DNA of 64,000 bases from Dinghuibacter silviterrae (lineage in GTDB: Bacteria > Bacteroidota > Bacteroidia > Chitinophagales > Chitinophagaceae): positions 2,419,547 through 2,483,546 of the forward strand of contig NZ_SODV01000002.1 of the NCBI RefSeq assembly GCF_004366355.1. The letters run 5' to 3'. Of the stretch, positions 8,653 through 17,193 are shown piece after piece; the stretch's first letter is position 1; each line of letters begins with the position of its first letter. Position numbers and translations under genes: made by a program. The notes beneath the pieces were generated by a model. The model was not told the origin of the DNA. It ran no database searches and saw only the letters and a program-made list of their open reading frames with translations.

Positions 8653-9785
8653 GCCTCCGCTTCGCCAGCGGGCACCCTGCGCTTCCGGAGCACCGGCCAC
8701 CGCAACCCGTGCTTCTTTTTTTGATGCACCGTAGCTTCGTCCCGGTCGTCCCCTAAGAGGATCCCCCAGGCATTCAGGCTGTCGACCCCGTCAAAGATGA
8801 CTTTGAGGATGGCCACAATGGGGACTGCAAGGAACATACCGGGGATGCCCCACAACATCGACCCCACGACGACCCCGAGGATGGTGGCCAATGCGTTGAT
8901 CCGCACCTTGGATCCGACGACCCTGGGCAAAAGTATGTTGCTATCCACCAAATGCACGCCCACCATGGCAATCGCCAGCTCCAGGACGACCGTGGGTGTA
9001 TTGGTCGTAAAAGTGATCAGACAGCTTAGGATGAGCGCGGTAAAGATTCCGAGATAGGGGATCAGGTTCAGCAGGGCGCCAATGACCCCCAGCAGGAGCG
9101 CGTATTTTACACCGATGATAAAGAACAATGTGCAGTTCAAAAAGGCGACGATGGCCATTTCGATCATCAATCCTACGATATAGTTTTTGATGACGTGGCG
9201 GGTTTTACCCAGGATGTCATAGACCTTGGGCGTGTGCTGGTCCTGGAAGGCGCGGATCAGGAAACGGACGACAAGCCCCCGGTACAGCAGCAACAGAAAC
9301 GTATAGATGGGGATCAGGACGGCGTACAGGAGCGTATTCGACAGCGAGGAAACGGTGCTGCCCACGATGGAGCCCGTGCTGGAAATGGTCTGGCTCTTGG
9401 CGGAATTCATCAGCTGTTGCATCCCGGTGTGTGTCATGTGGAAGCGGTGTTTGATCCACACCTGTATGCTGTCCAGGACGGATTCAAACTGCGTGACCAG
9501 GGCCGGCAGGTCGTTCCGGAAACTGATGATCTGCGAGGAAATAAAGTACAGGACGAAGACCACCAGGAAAACCGACAGCAGCAGGGACACGATGGCGGCG
9601 ATACCCCGCGGGATGCCCTTTTTTTCCAAAAAGTCACAGGGCGCGATCAGCATAATGGCCAGCAACCCCGCAAAAGACATCGGTATGAAGATGCTTTCTG
9701 CATATTTGAGGAAAAAGAAAATCAGGAAGATGGCGACAAGGCTCAGGCTTAACCGGGCGTAAAAGGGATAGACTTTGATCTCCAT
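8649..9785 (-). CDS. AI-2E family (PerM/TqsA-like) membrane protein
   Basis: 378 residues from the Met at 9785; an in-frame ATG 60 bases upstream exists, but the extra residues are polar and run into the divergent gene, so the shorter start fits better. The protein has about eight hydrophobic helices in the UPF0118 pattern: a pair at the N-terminus (LSLVAIFLIFFFLKYAES), a soluble central region (residues about 80-150), and a C-terminal helical bundle containing GALLNLIPYLG and the GIPGMFLAVPIVAILK motif. Family members export autoinducer-2 or act as Na+/H+ antiporters or general permeases; the role here is not determinable. The C-terminus is basic and cytosolic. Divergent from the TIM-barrel gene with only 38 bp between starts. 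Confidence 0.9.
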   Translation of the reverse strand: MEIKVYPFYARLSLSLVAIFLIFFFLKYAESIFIPMSFAGLLAIMLIAPCDFLEKKGIPRGIAAIVSLLLSVFLVVFVLYFISSQIISFRNDLPALVTQFESVLDSIQVWIKHRFHMTHTGMQQLMNSAKSQTISSTGSIVGSTVSSLSNTLLYAVLIPIYTFLLLLYRGLVVRFLIRAFQDQHTPKVYDILGKTRHVIKNYIVGLMIEMAIVAFLNCTLFFIIGVKYALLLGVIGALLNLIPYLGIFTALILSCLITFTTNTPTVVLELAIAMVGVHLVDSNILLPRVVGSKVRINALATILGVVVGSMLWGIPGMFLAVPIVAILKVIFDGVDSLNAWGILLGDDRDEATVHQKKKHGLRWPVLRKRRVPAGEAEA

Positions 9786-9823
9786 AACTATAAATGTATT
9801 AAAATTTACTAGATTAGTGGGAT

Positions 9824-10717
9824 ATGACTTCCTCACGCCGGACATTCCTGAAAAATAGCACCTTAGCCATGGCCGGGGTCGCCGTAGCGCCCTTGTTGCC
9901 CCACACCCGTGTTTGTCTCCAACTGTATTCCGTCCGGGACGCCATGAAGGCGGACCCCACGGGGACGTTAAAACAACTGGCGGCGATGGGTTACCGGAAC
10001 GTGGAACACGCCAATTATATCGACCGGAAGTTTTATGGCTTTGACGCCGTTTCCTTCCGGAAGATCTTAAGCGACCTGGGGTTGGCGATGGTCAGTGGAC
10101 ACACGGAATTAAAAGAGGGCGTCCACTGGAGCGGAAGTGACTTTACCGACGCCTGGAAACACACCCTGGAAGATGCAAAAACGGCGGGCCAGGAATACGT
10201 CGTCTGCCCCTGGCTGGACGAGTCCCTCCGGGGGGACTATGACCGGCTGCAACGCTGGATGGCCGTGTTCAACAAGTGCGGGGCGCTGTGTAAAACCATG
10301 GGCCTGCAGTTCGGCTACCACAACCACGACTTCGAATTTAAAGACCACCTGAACGGGAAACTCCTTTTTGATATCATCCTTTCCGAAACCGACCCGTCGC
10401 TGGTCGCCCAACAGCTGGACATCGGTAACCTGCTGTTGGGCGGGGCCAAACCCATGGACGTGTTGCAGGCTCACCCCGGCCGGTTTGCCCTCTTACACGT
10501 CAAAGACATGATCCCCGCACACGGTACGGGTGAAATGGGCGGAGCTTACGAAAGCACGATTCTTGGCCAGGGTATCCTTGATACCCGGTCGGTGGTTACC
10601 CGCGCGGTGCGGCAGGGCGCCACGCAGCTGACCATCGAACAGGAATCCTACCAGGGCCGAAATCCGCTCGATGACGCACGTAACGATCTGACTACCATGC
10701 ATCGTTGGGGTTTCTAA
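9824..10717 (+). CDS. Tat-exported sugar phosphate isomerase/epimerase-like TIM-barrel protein
   Basis: 297 residues with an N-terminal twin-arginine-like signal (SRRTFLKNSTLAMAGVAVAP), then an AP-endonuclease-2-type barrel: LQLYSVRDAM at the first strand, HTELKEG, GYHNHDFEF (metal-ligand histidines), QLDIGN and LLHVKD. The fold coordinates a divalent metal with His/Glu/Asp side chains and is used by xylose isomerase-like, inosose dehydratase and 3-keto-sugar epimerase enzymes. Many Bacteroidota encode periplasmic members working with Gfo/Idh/MocA oxidoreductases in glycoside oxidation; one such oxidoreductase is at 32.7-34.0 kb but is not adjacent. The exact reaction is unknown. Confidence 0.88.
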   Translation: MTSSRRTFLKNSTLAMAGVAVAPLLPHTRVCLQLYSVRDAMKADPTGTLKQLAAMGYRNVEHANYIDRKFYGFDAVSFRKILSDLGLAMVSGHTELKEGVHWSGSDFTDAWKHTLEDAKTAGQEYVVCPWLDESLRGDYDRLQRWMAVFNKCGALCKTMGLQFGYHNHDFEFKDHLNGKLLFDIILSETDPSLVAQQLDIGNLLLGGAKPMDVLQAHPGRFALLHVKDMIPAHGTGEMGGAYESTILGQGILDTRSVVTRAVRQGATQLTIEQESYQGRNPLDDARNDLTTMHRWGF

Positions 10718-10756
10718 GGATAAAGTATTATCTTTTCGGTCAAATCGTTTTTAACC

Positions 10757-12349
10757 ATGAACACTCCCTATTCGACGCGCCTTGTCCTGCCGGGCAGCAA
10801 AAAGTCCGTTCCCCCCGGTGAACCCGCTACGGGTCTTCAAAAGACCGACCTCATCAATGTGACACTCAAACTCCGGCCAGGCCGGCCCCTGCCCGACCTC
10901 CGGGACATGCCCCATGGCCGTGGGTTTACCCCCCTGAGCCGGGAAACCTTTGGGGAATTATATGGGACGAGCAAAGAAGACATCGCCGCCGTAGAGGCGT
11001 TTGCCCGCCACGAAGGGTTTAGCCTCGTCCGGATAGAGCCCCAGAAAAGGGCCGTCGAGATCCGGGGAACCATCGCCCAGATGGAACACACCTTCCAGGT
11101 CAGCCTTTCCCATTATAAGGACACTTCCGGCCAGATTTTCCGGGGTCGCACAGGAGATGTGTACATCCCTTCAGAGCTGGAAGGAATCGTCCGGGGTGTT
11201 TTTGGGTTGGACACCCGCCCCATTGCCACGCCCAAGATCAAACGGTTACCGGCCGCCTCCCCCCTCCGCGCCGCGGTGGCGACCACTTCCTACAACCCGA
11301 CCGACATCGCCCGGTTATATAATTTTCCCGACGGATATACCGGCCAGGGACAATGCATCGCCATCATCGAGCTCGGCGGCGGGTACAACACCAGCGACAT
11401 CAACACGTATTACCAAAGCCTTGGTCTCGCCGCCCCCACCCTCGTCGCCATCCCGGTCGACGGCGGTTCTAACAATCCCGGGAATGGTGTCAGCGATGCC
11501 GACGGCGAAGTCACCCTCGATATAGAGGTTGCCGGGACCGTTGCCCCCGCTGCTACAATCGCCGTATATTTTGCGGGGAATACGTCAAAAGCCTTTCAGG
11601 ACGCGGTTTCCGCCGCCATCCACGACACCACCAACAAGCCCTCCGTCATCTCCATCAGCTGGGGCGGACCAGAGGACTCCTCCTACGGTTCCTACTATAC
11701 CACCTTCGACGAGGAATTCCAGGCCGCCTCAACGATGGGCATCACCGTTTGCGTCGCCGCCGGCGATTCCGGTTCCAGCGACGGCGTCAGTGATGGAAAA
11801 GTACACGTCGACTACCCCGCCAGCAGCGCCTACGTCCTCGGCTGCGGCGGCACCACCCTCCAGGCCAACGTCCAAACCGACTCCATCAACAGCGAAGTCG
11901 TCTGGAACGAACCCGGCAACGGCGGCGCCACCGGCGGCGGCGTCAGCGACCTCTTCAGCCTGCCCTCCTATCAAAGCGGCGCCAAGGTCCCTGTGTCCCC
12001 CAACACCGGCAACCCCGGCCGGGGCGTACCCGACGTGGCCGGCGACGCAGACCCCGCCACCGGCTACAACATCCTTTTGGGCGGCCAGAGAGAACCCATC
12101 GGCGGGACCTCCGCCGTGGCGCCCCTCATGGCAGGCCTCGTCGCCCGGCTCAACCAGGCGCTTGGAAAGCCCGTCGGGTTTCTCAATCCCATTCTCTATT
12201 CCAATCCTTCGGTTTGCCGGGATATCACCCAGGGGAATAATGATACCGTGGATTCCGGGTCCACGTACGCCGCGGGGCCGGGGTGGGATGCTTGTACGGG
12301 GAATGGTGTGCCGGATGGGGGGATGTTGTTGGAGATTTTGAAAAGCTGA
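10757..12349 (+). CDS. S53 family serine-carboxyl peptidase (kumamolisin/sedolisin-like) with propeptide
   Basis: 530 residues. Residues 1-165 form a pro-kumamolisin activation domain (VTLKLRPGRPLPDLRDM, then a second half ending VFGLDTRP). The mature subtilisin-like domain follows, with catalytic Glu251 and Asp255 in DGEVTLDIEV, the oxyanion Asp region in VAAGDSGSSDG, and nucleophile Ser452 in GGTSAVAP. The four-residue Glu/Asp spacing is that of the family. Calcium-site residues occur near PDVAGDADP and at the C-terminus. No signal peptide is visible at the chosen ATG, although sedolisins are normally secreted, so it may be exported atypically or released on lysis. Expected activity is an acid endopeptidase autoactivating at low pH. 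Confidence 0.92.
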   Translation: MNTPYSTRLVLPGSKKSVPPGEPATGLQKTDLINVTLKLRPGRPLPDLRDMPHGRGFTPLSRETFGELYGTSKEDIAAVEAFARHEGFSLVRIEPQKRAVEIRGTIAQMEHTFQVSLSHYKDTSGQIFRGRTGDVYIPSELEGIVRGVFGLDTRPIATPKIKRLPAASPLRAAVATTSYNPTDIARLYNFPDGYTGQGQCIAIIELGGGYNTSDINTYYQSLGLAAPTLVAIPVDGGSNNPGNGVSDADGEVTLDIEVAGTVAPAATIAVYFAGNTSKAFQDAVSAAIHDTTNKPSVISISWGGPEDSSYGSYYTTFDEEFQAASTMGITVCVAAGDSGSSDGVSDGKVHVDYPASSAYVLGCGGTTLQANVQTDSINSEVVWNEPGNGGATGGGVSDLFSLPSYQSGAKVPVSPNTGNPGRGVPDVAGDADPATGYNILLGGQREPIGGTSAVAPLMAGLVARLNQALGKPVGFLNPILYSNPSVCRDITQGNNDTVDSGSTYAAGPGWDACTGNGVPDGGMLLEILKS

Positions 12350-12412
12350 CCCATTTATTGGTTAAACATAAGCTGCCGTTTGTTTTAGCTAGGCTAAGTC
12401 CATCAGATCTGT

Positions 12413-12420
12413 TAACTTTG
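12413..12420 (+). promoter_or_regulatory. Candidate -7 element for the TA-chaperone triad
   Basis: TAACTTTG matches TAnnTTTG and lies 28 bases before the ATG at 12449. I see no well-spaced -33 TTG. It sits at the point where base composition turns from GC-rich to AT-rich. Confidence 0.4.
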
Positions 12421-12448
12421 AAAAGTTTAGTTGGAGCTAAACCAGATT

Positions 12449-12907
12449 ATGGCTAAATTTGTACTGAAAAATATTGGAACCATAAAAGGGATTCAACAAA
12501 CCAAGCAGCTAGTGATCGTTGAGGAAAGTGCTGATATTGAAAAGATTCAGGCTGAAATCAATAAAACGGAGCTAAATGGAGGCGAGGCCGAAATACCCGG
12601 AATATTTGACGCATATAGGGAGTCCCTGGAGAAAAAGTATGACAGCCCCTTTCGACGGTTGTTAACCATAATGGAACGGGTGGCCAATAATCAACCTGTC
12701 CCCGCGGACAAATTTAAAGATGTTACTCCGCAAGGCGAGCTGGTGAAAGAGTTCGAATTCAAATACCAAGATCTTAGGGTGTACGCGATAAAGATCCCCA
12801 ATGGGAAATTGATATTGCTGGGTGGATATAAGAATCAGCAAAAATCGGATTTTACCAGGTTTCGTTCTGTTAAGACAAAATTTCTAAAGCAACATGAAAA
12901 GAAGTGA
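12449..12907 (+). CDS. Putative RelE/HigB-like toxin of a TA-chaperone triad
   Basis: 152 residues from the ATG at 12449; a TTG six codons upstream is the alternative start. The C-terminal half (about residues 85-150: KEFEFKYQDLRVYAIKI, then LILLGGYKNQQKSD, ending in basic residues) resembles the last strands of RelE/HigB mRNA-interferase folds, with a conserved-type Arg followed by a hydrophobic strand and a Gly-Tyr-Lys-Lys/Asn turn. The N-terminal 60 residues are not recognisable. It overlaps the next gene, an HTH protein, by 14 bases, and a SecB-like gene follows 14 bases later. That gene order is the one of HigB-HigA-SecB toxin-antitoxin-chaperone loci. Toxin identity is an inference. Confidence 0.55.
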   Translation: MAKFVLKNIGTIKGIQQTKQLVIVEESADIEKIQAEINKTELNGGEAEIPGIFDAYRESLEKKYDSPFRRLLTIMERVANNQPVPADKFKDVTPQGELVKEFEFKYQDLRVYAIKIPNGKLILLGGYKNQQKSDFTRFRSVKTKFLKQHEKK

Positions 12908-13337
12908 ACTGTTACACAGCAAAGATTACTGGTTGGTCCAAATCCAGAATAATCTTTATGGTGTGATCGAAGAATATATGAAAAAAAAGGGCATCAATCG
13001 AACGCAGCTTGCAGAAGAGCTAAACGTAACAAAGGGATATATTTCACAGGTCTTGAATGGGGATTTTGATCATAAACTCAGTAAGCTGGTCGACCTGGCC
13101 ATTGCGACTGGGAATGCACCAATTCTAAACTTTGTGAATCTGGGGGAGTATATAAAAGACGATGCTCGAAATCGGGAGCATATTTATTACTCGAATCACA
13201 AGCCGGTGCAATATTTCAATGTTCATGTCCACCCTTCTTTAATCCAGAATTCAACTCCCAAAATTAGTTGGCAGCGTGTTGCGGAAAGGACTCCTGGTTA
13301 TAGAGCTTCATTGACGGAAACAGAATCTTTATCTTAG
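12894..13337 (+). CDS. XRE-family HTH antitoxin-like protein with C-terminal extension
   Basis: 147 residues. Residues about 24-80 form a Cro/C1-type helix-turn-helix (YMKKKGINRTQLAEELNV, then TKGYISQVLNGDFDHKLSKL). After it comes a roughly 60-residue extension without strong structure (NREHIYYSNHKPVQYFNVHVH...). In toxin-antitoxin-chaperone systems the HigA-type antitoxin carries a C-terminal chaperone-addiction segment bound by a dedicated SecB, and this tail is placed and sized for that role. It overlaps the upstream toxin candidate by 14 bases and is followed closely by the SecB-like gene, so the three are one operon. It would be expected to repress that operon. Confidence 0.75.
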   Translation: MKRSELLHSKDYWLVQIQNNLYGVIEEYMKKKGINRTQLAEELNVTKGYISQVLNGDFDHKLSKLVDLAIATGNAPILNFVNLGEYIKDDARNREHIYYSNHKPVQYFNVHVHPSLIQNSTPKISWQRVAERTPGYRASLTETESLS

Positions 13338-13351
13338 CCAATAATGATTTA

Positions 13352-13870
13352 ATGAATAAAGCCGCCTCAAATCCTGTTCAATTTTCTATTAAAAGAGTAA
13401 GAGATACTTATTTTCAGGTAAACGAAAGTTTGTTTATCCCTGATGCAAGCAAGTCTATTGCGATTGAGATTGGTCATCAGCTAGGTTTCAATATAGACTC
13501 TAATATTACTAAGCTTGAAATCAAGATATATTTTCACTACCTTGACCAACCCCAGCAAATACTTGCAGATATACAGGTTGAGAACTATTATGAAATACCT
13601 CAGTTAGCAAGTTTTCGAAACAAGGATGGGGTGATCCTTTTCCCCAAGGAACTCATTATCCGAATAGTAGACCTTTCAATATCTCATACCAGAGCTCTTT
13701 TCGCCAAAAATCTTTCGGGTACGTTGTTTCAAGAAATGATCATTCAAGAAGTTAATCCTGAAGGTTTTGCGGAACAATTCTTCTCATATATGTTCGACAA
13801 GGATGCGGTAGTAGCTTTGACGAATACTACGGACAATTCCACAAAAGAAGTGGTAGTAAAGAAAAAATAA
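13352..13870 (+). CDS. SecB-like chaperone of the TA triad
   Basis: 172 residues. The layout matches SecB: a beta-sheet region (FSIKRVRDTYFQV; LEIKIYFHYLD; ILADIQVENYYEI), then a hydrophobic stretch leading into a long amphipathic helix (FPKELIIRIVDLSISHTRA), and a C-terminal VNPEGFAEQFF segment that parallels the PVNFDALF segment of E. coli SecB. SecB is a cytosolic export chaperone. Solitary SecB-like genes behind a HigBA-type pair control the folding of the antitoxin, coupling toxin release to export stress or phage infection. Divergence from housekeeping SecB and the AT-rich context support acquisition with the upstream pair. Call rests on pattern similarity only. Confidence 0.6.
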   Translation: MNKAASNPVQFSIKRVRDTYFQVNESLFIPDASKSIAIEIGHQLGFNIDSNITKLEIKIYFHYLDQPQQILADIQVENYYEIPQLASFRNKDGVILFPKELIIRIVDLSISHTRALFAKNLSGTLFQEMIIQEVNPEGFAEQFFSYMFDKDAVVALTNTTDNSTKEVVVKKK

Positions 13871-14004
13871 GTCCCATCAAGCGGCTAATATCCCATATAC
13901 TTTGCCTTTTTCCGCATAACCGCAGGTGTGAGTTGTGGGGACGGGGATGTTTTTAGGGAAGGAGGATATGGGGGGGATAGTATCGCCCCTAAGTGAGATC
14001 ATTC

Positions 14005-14295
14005 TTAATCCCTGGTTGCATACTTAACGTCTTTCATCGCCCTGAAAAGGATAATAGGCTCAGCCAGATCTTTGAGCATGATGTCCACCGGTGTTTGCAG
14101 GTCGGTTTCCATTTTTTGTTGAAGGCGCAGCAGGACTTCAACGGACACCGGCGAATCGATCATCAGATCAATATCATGAAACCGTTCTCCACGGGCAAGG
14201 GACCCAAACACACCGATTTGGTCCAGCCCGTACTGATCGAAAATTCGTTCTTTTCGGAAATAGGTTTGTAAAGAATTGAAATCTTTTATTTCCAC
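14005..14295 (-). CDS. Minimal nucleotidyltransferase (MNT) domain protein
   Basis: 96 residues with the polymerase-beta nucleotidyltransferase signature: IGVFGSLARGERFHDIDLMID (residues about 27-47) supplies the GSxxRGE helix and the DxD metal pair. A third acidic residue is at VDIM (Asp73). Such small MNT proteins act as antitoxins that adenylylate a HEPN toxin partner. No HEPN gene is visible on either side, so this is an orphan or acts in trans. It follows the AT-rich TA-chaperone island and is preceded on its own strand by a TonB-C protein, 24 bp away. Confidence 0.85.
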   Translation of the reverse strand: MEIKDFNSLQTYFRKERIFDQYGLDQIGVFGSLARGERFHDIDLMIDSPVSVEVLLRLQQKMETDLQTPVDIMLKDLAEPIILFRAMKDVKYATRD

Positions 14296-14319
14296 TGTGT
14301 GAAAGTAAGGTTTTGCGAC

Positions 14320-15042
14320 CTAATTAAAGGGGACAATAGTAGCGCCAGCGTAATTCATCCTGAATACCATCCGTGTTTGGATGGGGTGTCCATGAAAAAA
14401 CGGTGGGGTCCAAAGGCCGGACGTTTTATCTAATTGCTTCAACACCTTTTGATCATAGCTATCCTTGACGCTCTGAAGGACATGGACGTCGTTTACACTG
14501 CCGTCCGTGCCAATTACGAATGAAACGGCGAAAACCTTGCCCCGGTAGCTGGCGGAGCTGCCTAGCGCTGCGCCAATGATCGGGTGGAGATCTTCAGACT
14601 TAAGCCGCGGCGCAAACCACCGGTTGGCGGTGAAAACGGGTTCGCTTTTAAAGATGCCGTCCTGAATCAGATGTGTGGAATCGCGACAGAATAATTGTTC
14701 GTCCCGGAACGTAACCACCTGGATACCCGGTTGAACCAGTACCAGGTCGGCATCCGTGAGTTCTTCTACCGTATAGGTGACGGATCCCATTTTTAGCTGG
14801 TTCCCTTCCAGGGACCAGTCCTGGGAATGTTCGTTCCATCGGGGGTCAAAGCTGACGTAGGAAGTACGCGGTTCAAACGTATACCGGATGTACGCGCTGT
14901 TGTTCCCAACGATACTGTCTGGCAAGGACATCGAAGAGACGCAGATCCAGGATTTGAGGAGTTTACTCTTTTCCTGCGCTTTGGCGTGAAGGGTCCACAG
15001 GAATATGGTGCAAAGGAGGAGCAATAAGGTGTTTGATTTCAT
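14320..15042 (-). CDS. Secreted protein with TonB C-terminal-like domain
   Basis: 240 residues from the Met at 15042, which gives a clean signal peptide (KSNTLLLLLCTIFLWTLHAKAQ). A longer in-frame reading upstream lies inside the neighbouring amidotransferase gene and is rejected. The C-terminal 90 residues (YRGKVFAVSFVIGTDGSVND, then VLQSVKDSYDQKVLKQLDK and WTPPFFHGHPIQTRMVFRM) follow the TonB_C/energy-transducer pattern found in many periplasmic Bacteroidota proteins without a membrane anchor. The middle looks like a lipocalin-type or DUF-type beta domain. It overlaps the start-side neighbour's stop by 4 bases, implying translational coupling. Function unknown. Confidence 0.75.
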   Translation of the reverse strand: MKSNTLLLLLCTIFLWTLHAKAQEKSKLLKSWICVSSMSLPDSIVGNNSAYIRYTFEPRTSYVSFDPRWNEHSQDWSLEGNQLKMGSVTYTVEELTDADLVLVQPGIQVVTFRDEQLFCRDSTHLIQDGIFKSEPVFTANRWFAPRLKSEDLHPIIGAALGSSASYRGKVFAVSFVIGTDGSVNDVHVLQSVKDSYDQKVLKQLDKTSGLWTPPFFHGHPIQTRMVFRMNYAGATIVPFN

Positions 15043-15731
15043 GGATTCGAATATACGACAACCGCCTCCAAAAACCCCGTCACCAGCGGCTGCGGCCGCT
15101 CCTTCGTAGAACTGGCCTGCGGCACAAACAACGTCCCCATAAAGAACGGATGCCCATCCAGCTCCAGGATGCGCACCTCGCCGTCCGCATCGGTGCCGGT
15201 AATCCGAAACCCGGACGCATCGAGGGCGGCAGCGTATTCGGGGTTGAGCCCGAAGTTGCAATAGTAGTTTGCGGTAAAAGACGCGCCGACGAGTGCAAAC
15301 GCGCGGGAACCGGGAAGAACGGAAACGTCTAACCGCTGTCCGACCAGCGAGCAGGATAAAGGCGTAATGACGAGCCGCGAGGCATACGGATCGGTCTCCG
15401 CGTGGGTAGCGTCAGCGACCTTGAGCACCGACCGCGCGTATTCGATGATCATGTGCTGGAACCCTCCGCAGGTGCCGAGCGTAGGCACCAGGTGAAGCCG
15501 GGCGAAACGGATGACCTCCAGGACGTTTTCCATGGAGGCGTAGGGGCTGCCGGGGGCGATGAGGAAGCCCTGGTAGTCGTCGGGGTTGAATCCGTGGTGG
15601 ATTGTGGTTGTATGGACCCACGAAAAGTCGAGGTCAGCGCCTAGGAAATCGATGGAGTGTTGAAGTGCGGAGTTTGTGGCCACGTGGGTGGCATTTTCCT
15701 TCCGGAAGTCACCGATAATTGCTAGCTTCAT
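15039..15731 (-). CDS. Class I glutamine amidotransferase-like protein (CTP synthase C-domain type)
   Basis: 230 residues. The fold is a stand-alone class I amidotransferase: the N-terminus MKLAIIGDFR, the oxyanion region GFLIAPGSPYAS, and the nucleophile elbow LGTCGGFQHMIIEYAR with Cys88. The closest motif arrangement is the glutaminase domain of CTP synthase, including the LIAPGSPY and LGTCGGFQ blocks. A free-standing copy has no synthetase domain, so it may act as a glutamine hydrolase for an unknown acceptor. The downstream TonB-C gene overlaps its stop codon. The divergent gene starts 27 bases away. Confidence 0.85.
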   Translation of the reverse strand: MKLAIIGDFRKENATHVATNSALQHSIDFLGADLDFSWVHTTTIHHGFNPDDYQGFLIAPGSPYASMENVLEVIRFARLHLVPTLGTCGGFQHMIIEYARSVLKVADATHAETDPYASRLVITPLSCSLVGQRLDVSVLPGSRAFALVGASFTANYYCNFGLNPEYAAALDASGFRITGTDADGEVRILELDGHPFFMGTLFVPQASSTKERPQPLVTGFLEAVVVYSNP

Positions 15732-15758
15732 TGTTCGAAAGTACGATTTGTACCCCCA

Positions 15759-17126
15759 ATGAAGCTCCTGAATCGACTAACCGCCCTTTTTCGTGCCCGG
15801 GCGCCTCGACATGACTCCTCCCCTCACCCTGAGACGGGCCCGGACGGCCTGGATGACCGTTTACCGGATGAATTGGACGCGTTGATTACGCGTGAGGCGT
15901 ACTCGTGGGTCGTCGGCCAGACCATCCGTCGTTTGGGGAAGACAAAACACCTTTTCCGGCTGCAGTGGGGGCACCTTTTTTACACCGGTTTGGAAGGGAC
16001 GTCTTGGCGACAGGTGAACCTGATTCACCTGGTGCAACTGCTGGCGGGGGAAGACCGCGGGACGTGGTCGGAAAAGATCGGGTGGTACGTGGACCTTCAC
16101 CGGGCGGACCAGGAGGCGCTGGAAGTGCTGCTGGCCTCCTTCGAGGAGGCGAGCGGGCGGCTGACGGTGCGGTTGCACACCAAAGAAACCTATGTGCAGT
16201 TTCCGACAGACGGGTATATCCTAAAGCCGGTGCTGCCGGAGCTGTATGCAGCGGTGGCGCTGGAGTTGCCGGGTCAGTTTCACATCCTCCAGCGGACGGA
16301 GGTGGCGCATTGGGGCATTGACGAGGATGAGTTGTTGTGGACGGCGTATGCGAACCTGTCGGACAAGCGGGAACAGATCGAGGTGGTGGAGGAAAAGGGG
16401 GATGGTTTTGTCCTGACGTCGCTTTTGCATAAAGACTACGCGGCGGCTTTTGCGCTGGACTTTGGGAACCATTGTTCGGAGTGGTTGGGGAAAATGGGCG
16501 CCATGGTGGGGCTGCCCAACAAGGGGAATGTGTTTATCTACCCGGTGACGGATCCGAATGTCTTTAATGCGGCCTTTACAAAAATGGCGGAAATGATCAA
16601 TCGTCATTTCCAGGAGGGACCGTCTCCCCTGAGCAACGAACTGTATTGGTTTCACCATAACCGCTTTGAACGTTTCCCGAAGATCATGGAGGGGCATACC
16701 CTTACTTACTCTATCCCCAACCGGCTGCTGGCGTACCTGCGGACGCCGCTGGCGCATCCTGCTTTTTTCTCGGACCTCAAGGACAACCTGCTGGAAGGAT
16801 ATTGGGAGGGGTATTATGAGTACGGCCAGGGTTTCCGGGCGCCCTTGCTGGGGAGCCGGCGGGAATTCCAGCTGACGCTTCGTTCCAAGGCGGGGCAACT
16901 GGAGGGGACGTGTGTGGACGAGGATCACTCGGGCCAGGCGGGTGTCTGGGGTTTTGTGGACCGCGAACTGATTAGCTTTATCAAAAAATTCCCGGAGTCG
17001 CCGACCCAGGATATTCACTATACGGGTTTTTTTGACGCCCGCGAAGTGTCGTTTACGGGGACGTGGGTGATTGACGAGGGGAATGGGCAGGTGTGCTCGG
17101 GGAGTTGGGCGATGGTGAAGTTGTAG
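15759..17126 (+). CDS. Large protein of unknown function
   Basis: 455 residues with no signal peptide. I do not recognise the family. The first 340 residues look like a globular cytosolic alpha/beta protein with two subdomains: one around residues 130-205 carrying VRLHTKETYVQFPTDGYILK, and one around 230-300 with FGNHCSEWLGKMGAMVGLP and FIYPVTDPNVFNAAF. The C-terminal 110 residues (EGYWEGYYEYGQGF ... FTGTWVIDEGNGQVCSGSW) look like a small antiparallel beta domain of the kind that ends with a GxW/GSW sandwich strand. It stands alone between a divergent amidotransferase and a convergent peptidase gene. The base usage is as GC-rich as its neighbours. Confidence 0.7.
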   Translation: MKLLNRLTALFRARAPRHDSSPHPETGPDGLDDRLPDELDALITREAYSWVVGQTIRRLGKTKHLFRLQWGHLFYTGLEGTSWRQVNLIHLVQLLAGEDRGTWSEKIGWYVDLHRADQEALEVLLASFEEASGRLTVRLHTKETYVQFPTDGYILKPVLPELYAAVALELPGQFHILQRTEVAHWGIDEDELLWTAYANLSDKREQIEVVEEKGDGFVLTSLLHKDYAAAFALDFGNHCSEWLGKMGAMVGLPNKGNVFIYPVTDPNVFNAAFTKMAEMINRHFQEGPSPLSNELYWFHHNRFERFPKIMEGHTLTYSIPNRLLAYLRTPLAHPAFFSDLKDNLLEGYWEGYYEYGQGFRAPLLGSRREFQLTLRSKAGQLEGTCVDEDHSGQAGVWGFVDRELISFIKKFPESPTQDIHYTGFFDAREVSFTGTWVIDEGNGQVCSGSWAMVKL

Positions 17127-17193
17127 AGCGGGCCAAGGCTCGGCGGGGCCATAACCCCAGGGCGCAGCAGCGCGCCGCAAAAGCCGCCCAGCG

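Noticed and set aside
15043..15261. N-terminal extension of the TonB-C protein reading through the amidotransferase gene
   Set aside because: The extension is Arg/Gly-rich shadow sequence; the Met at 15042 begins a clean signal peptide.
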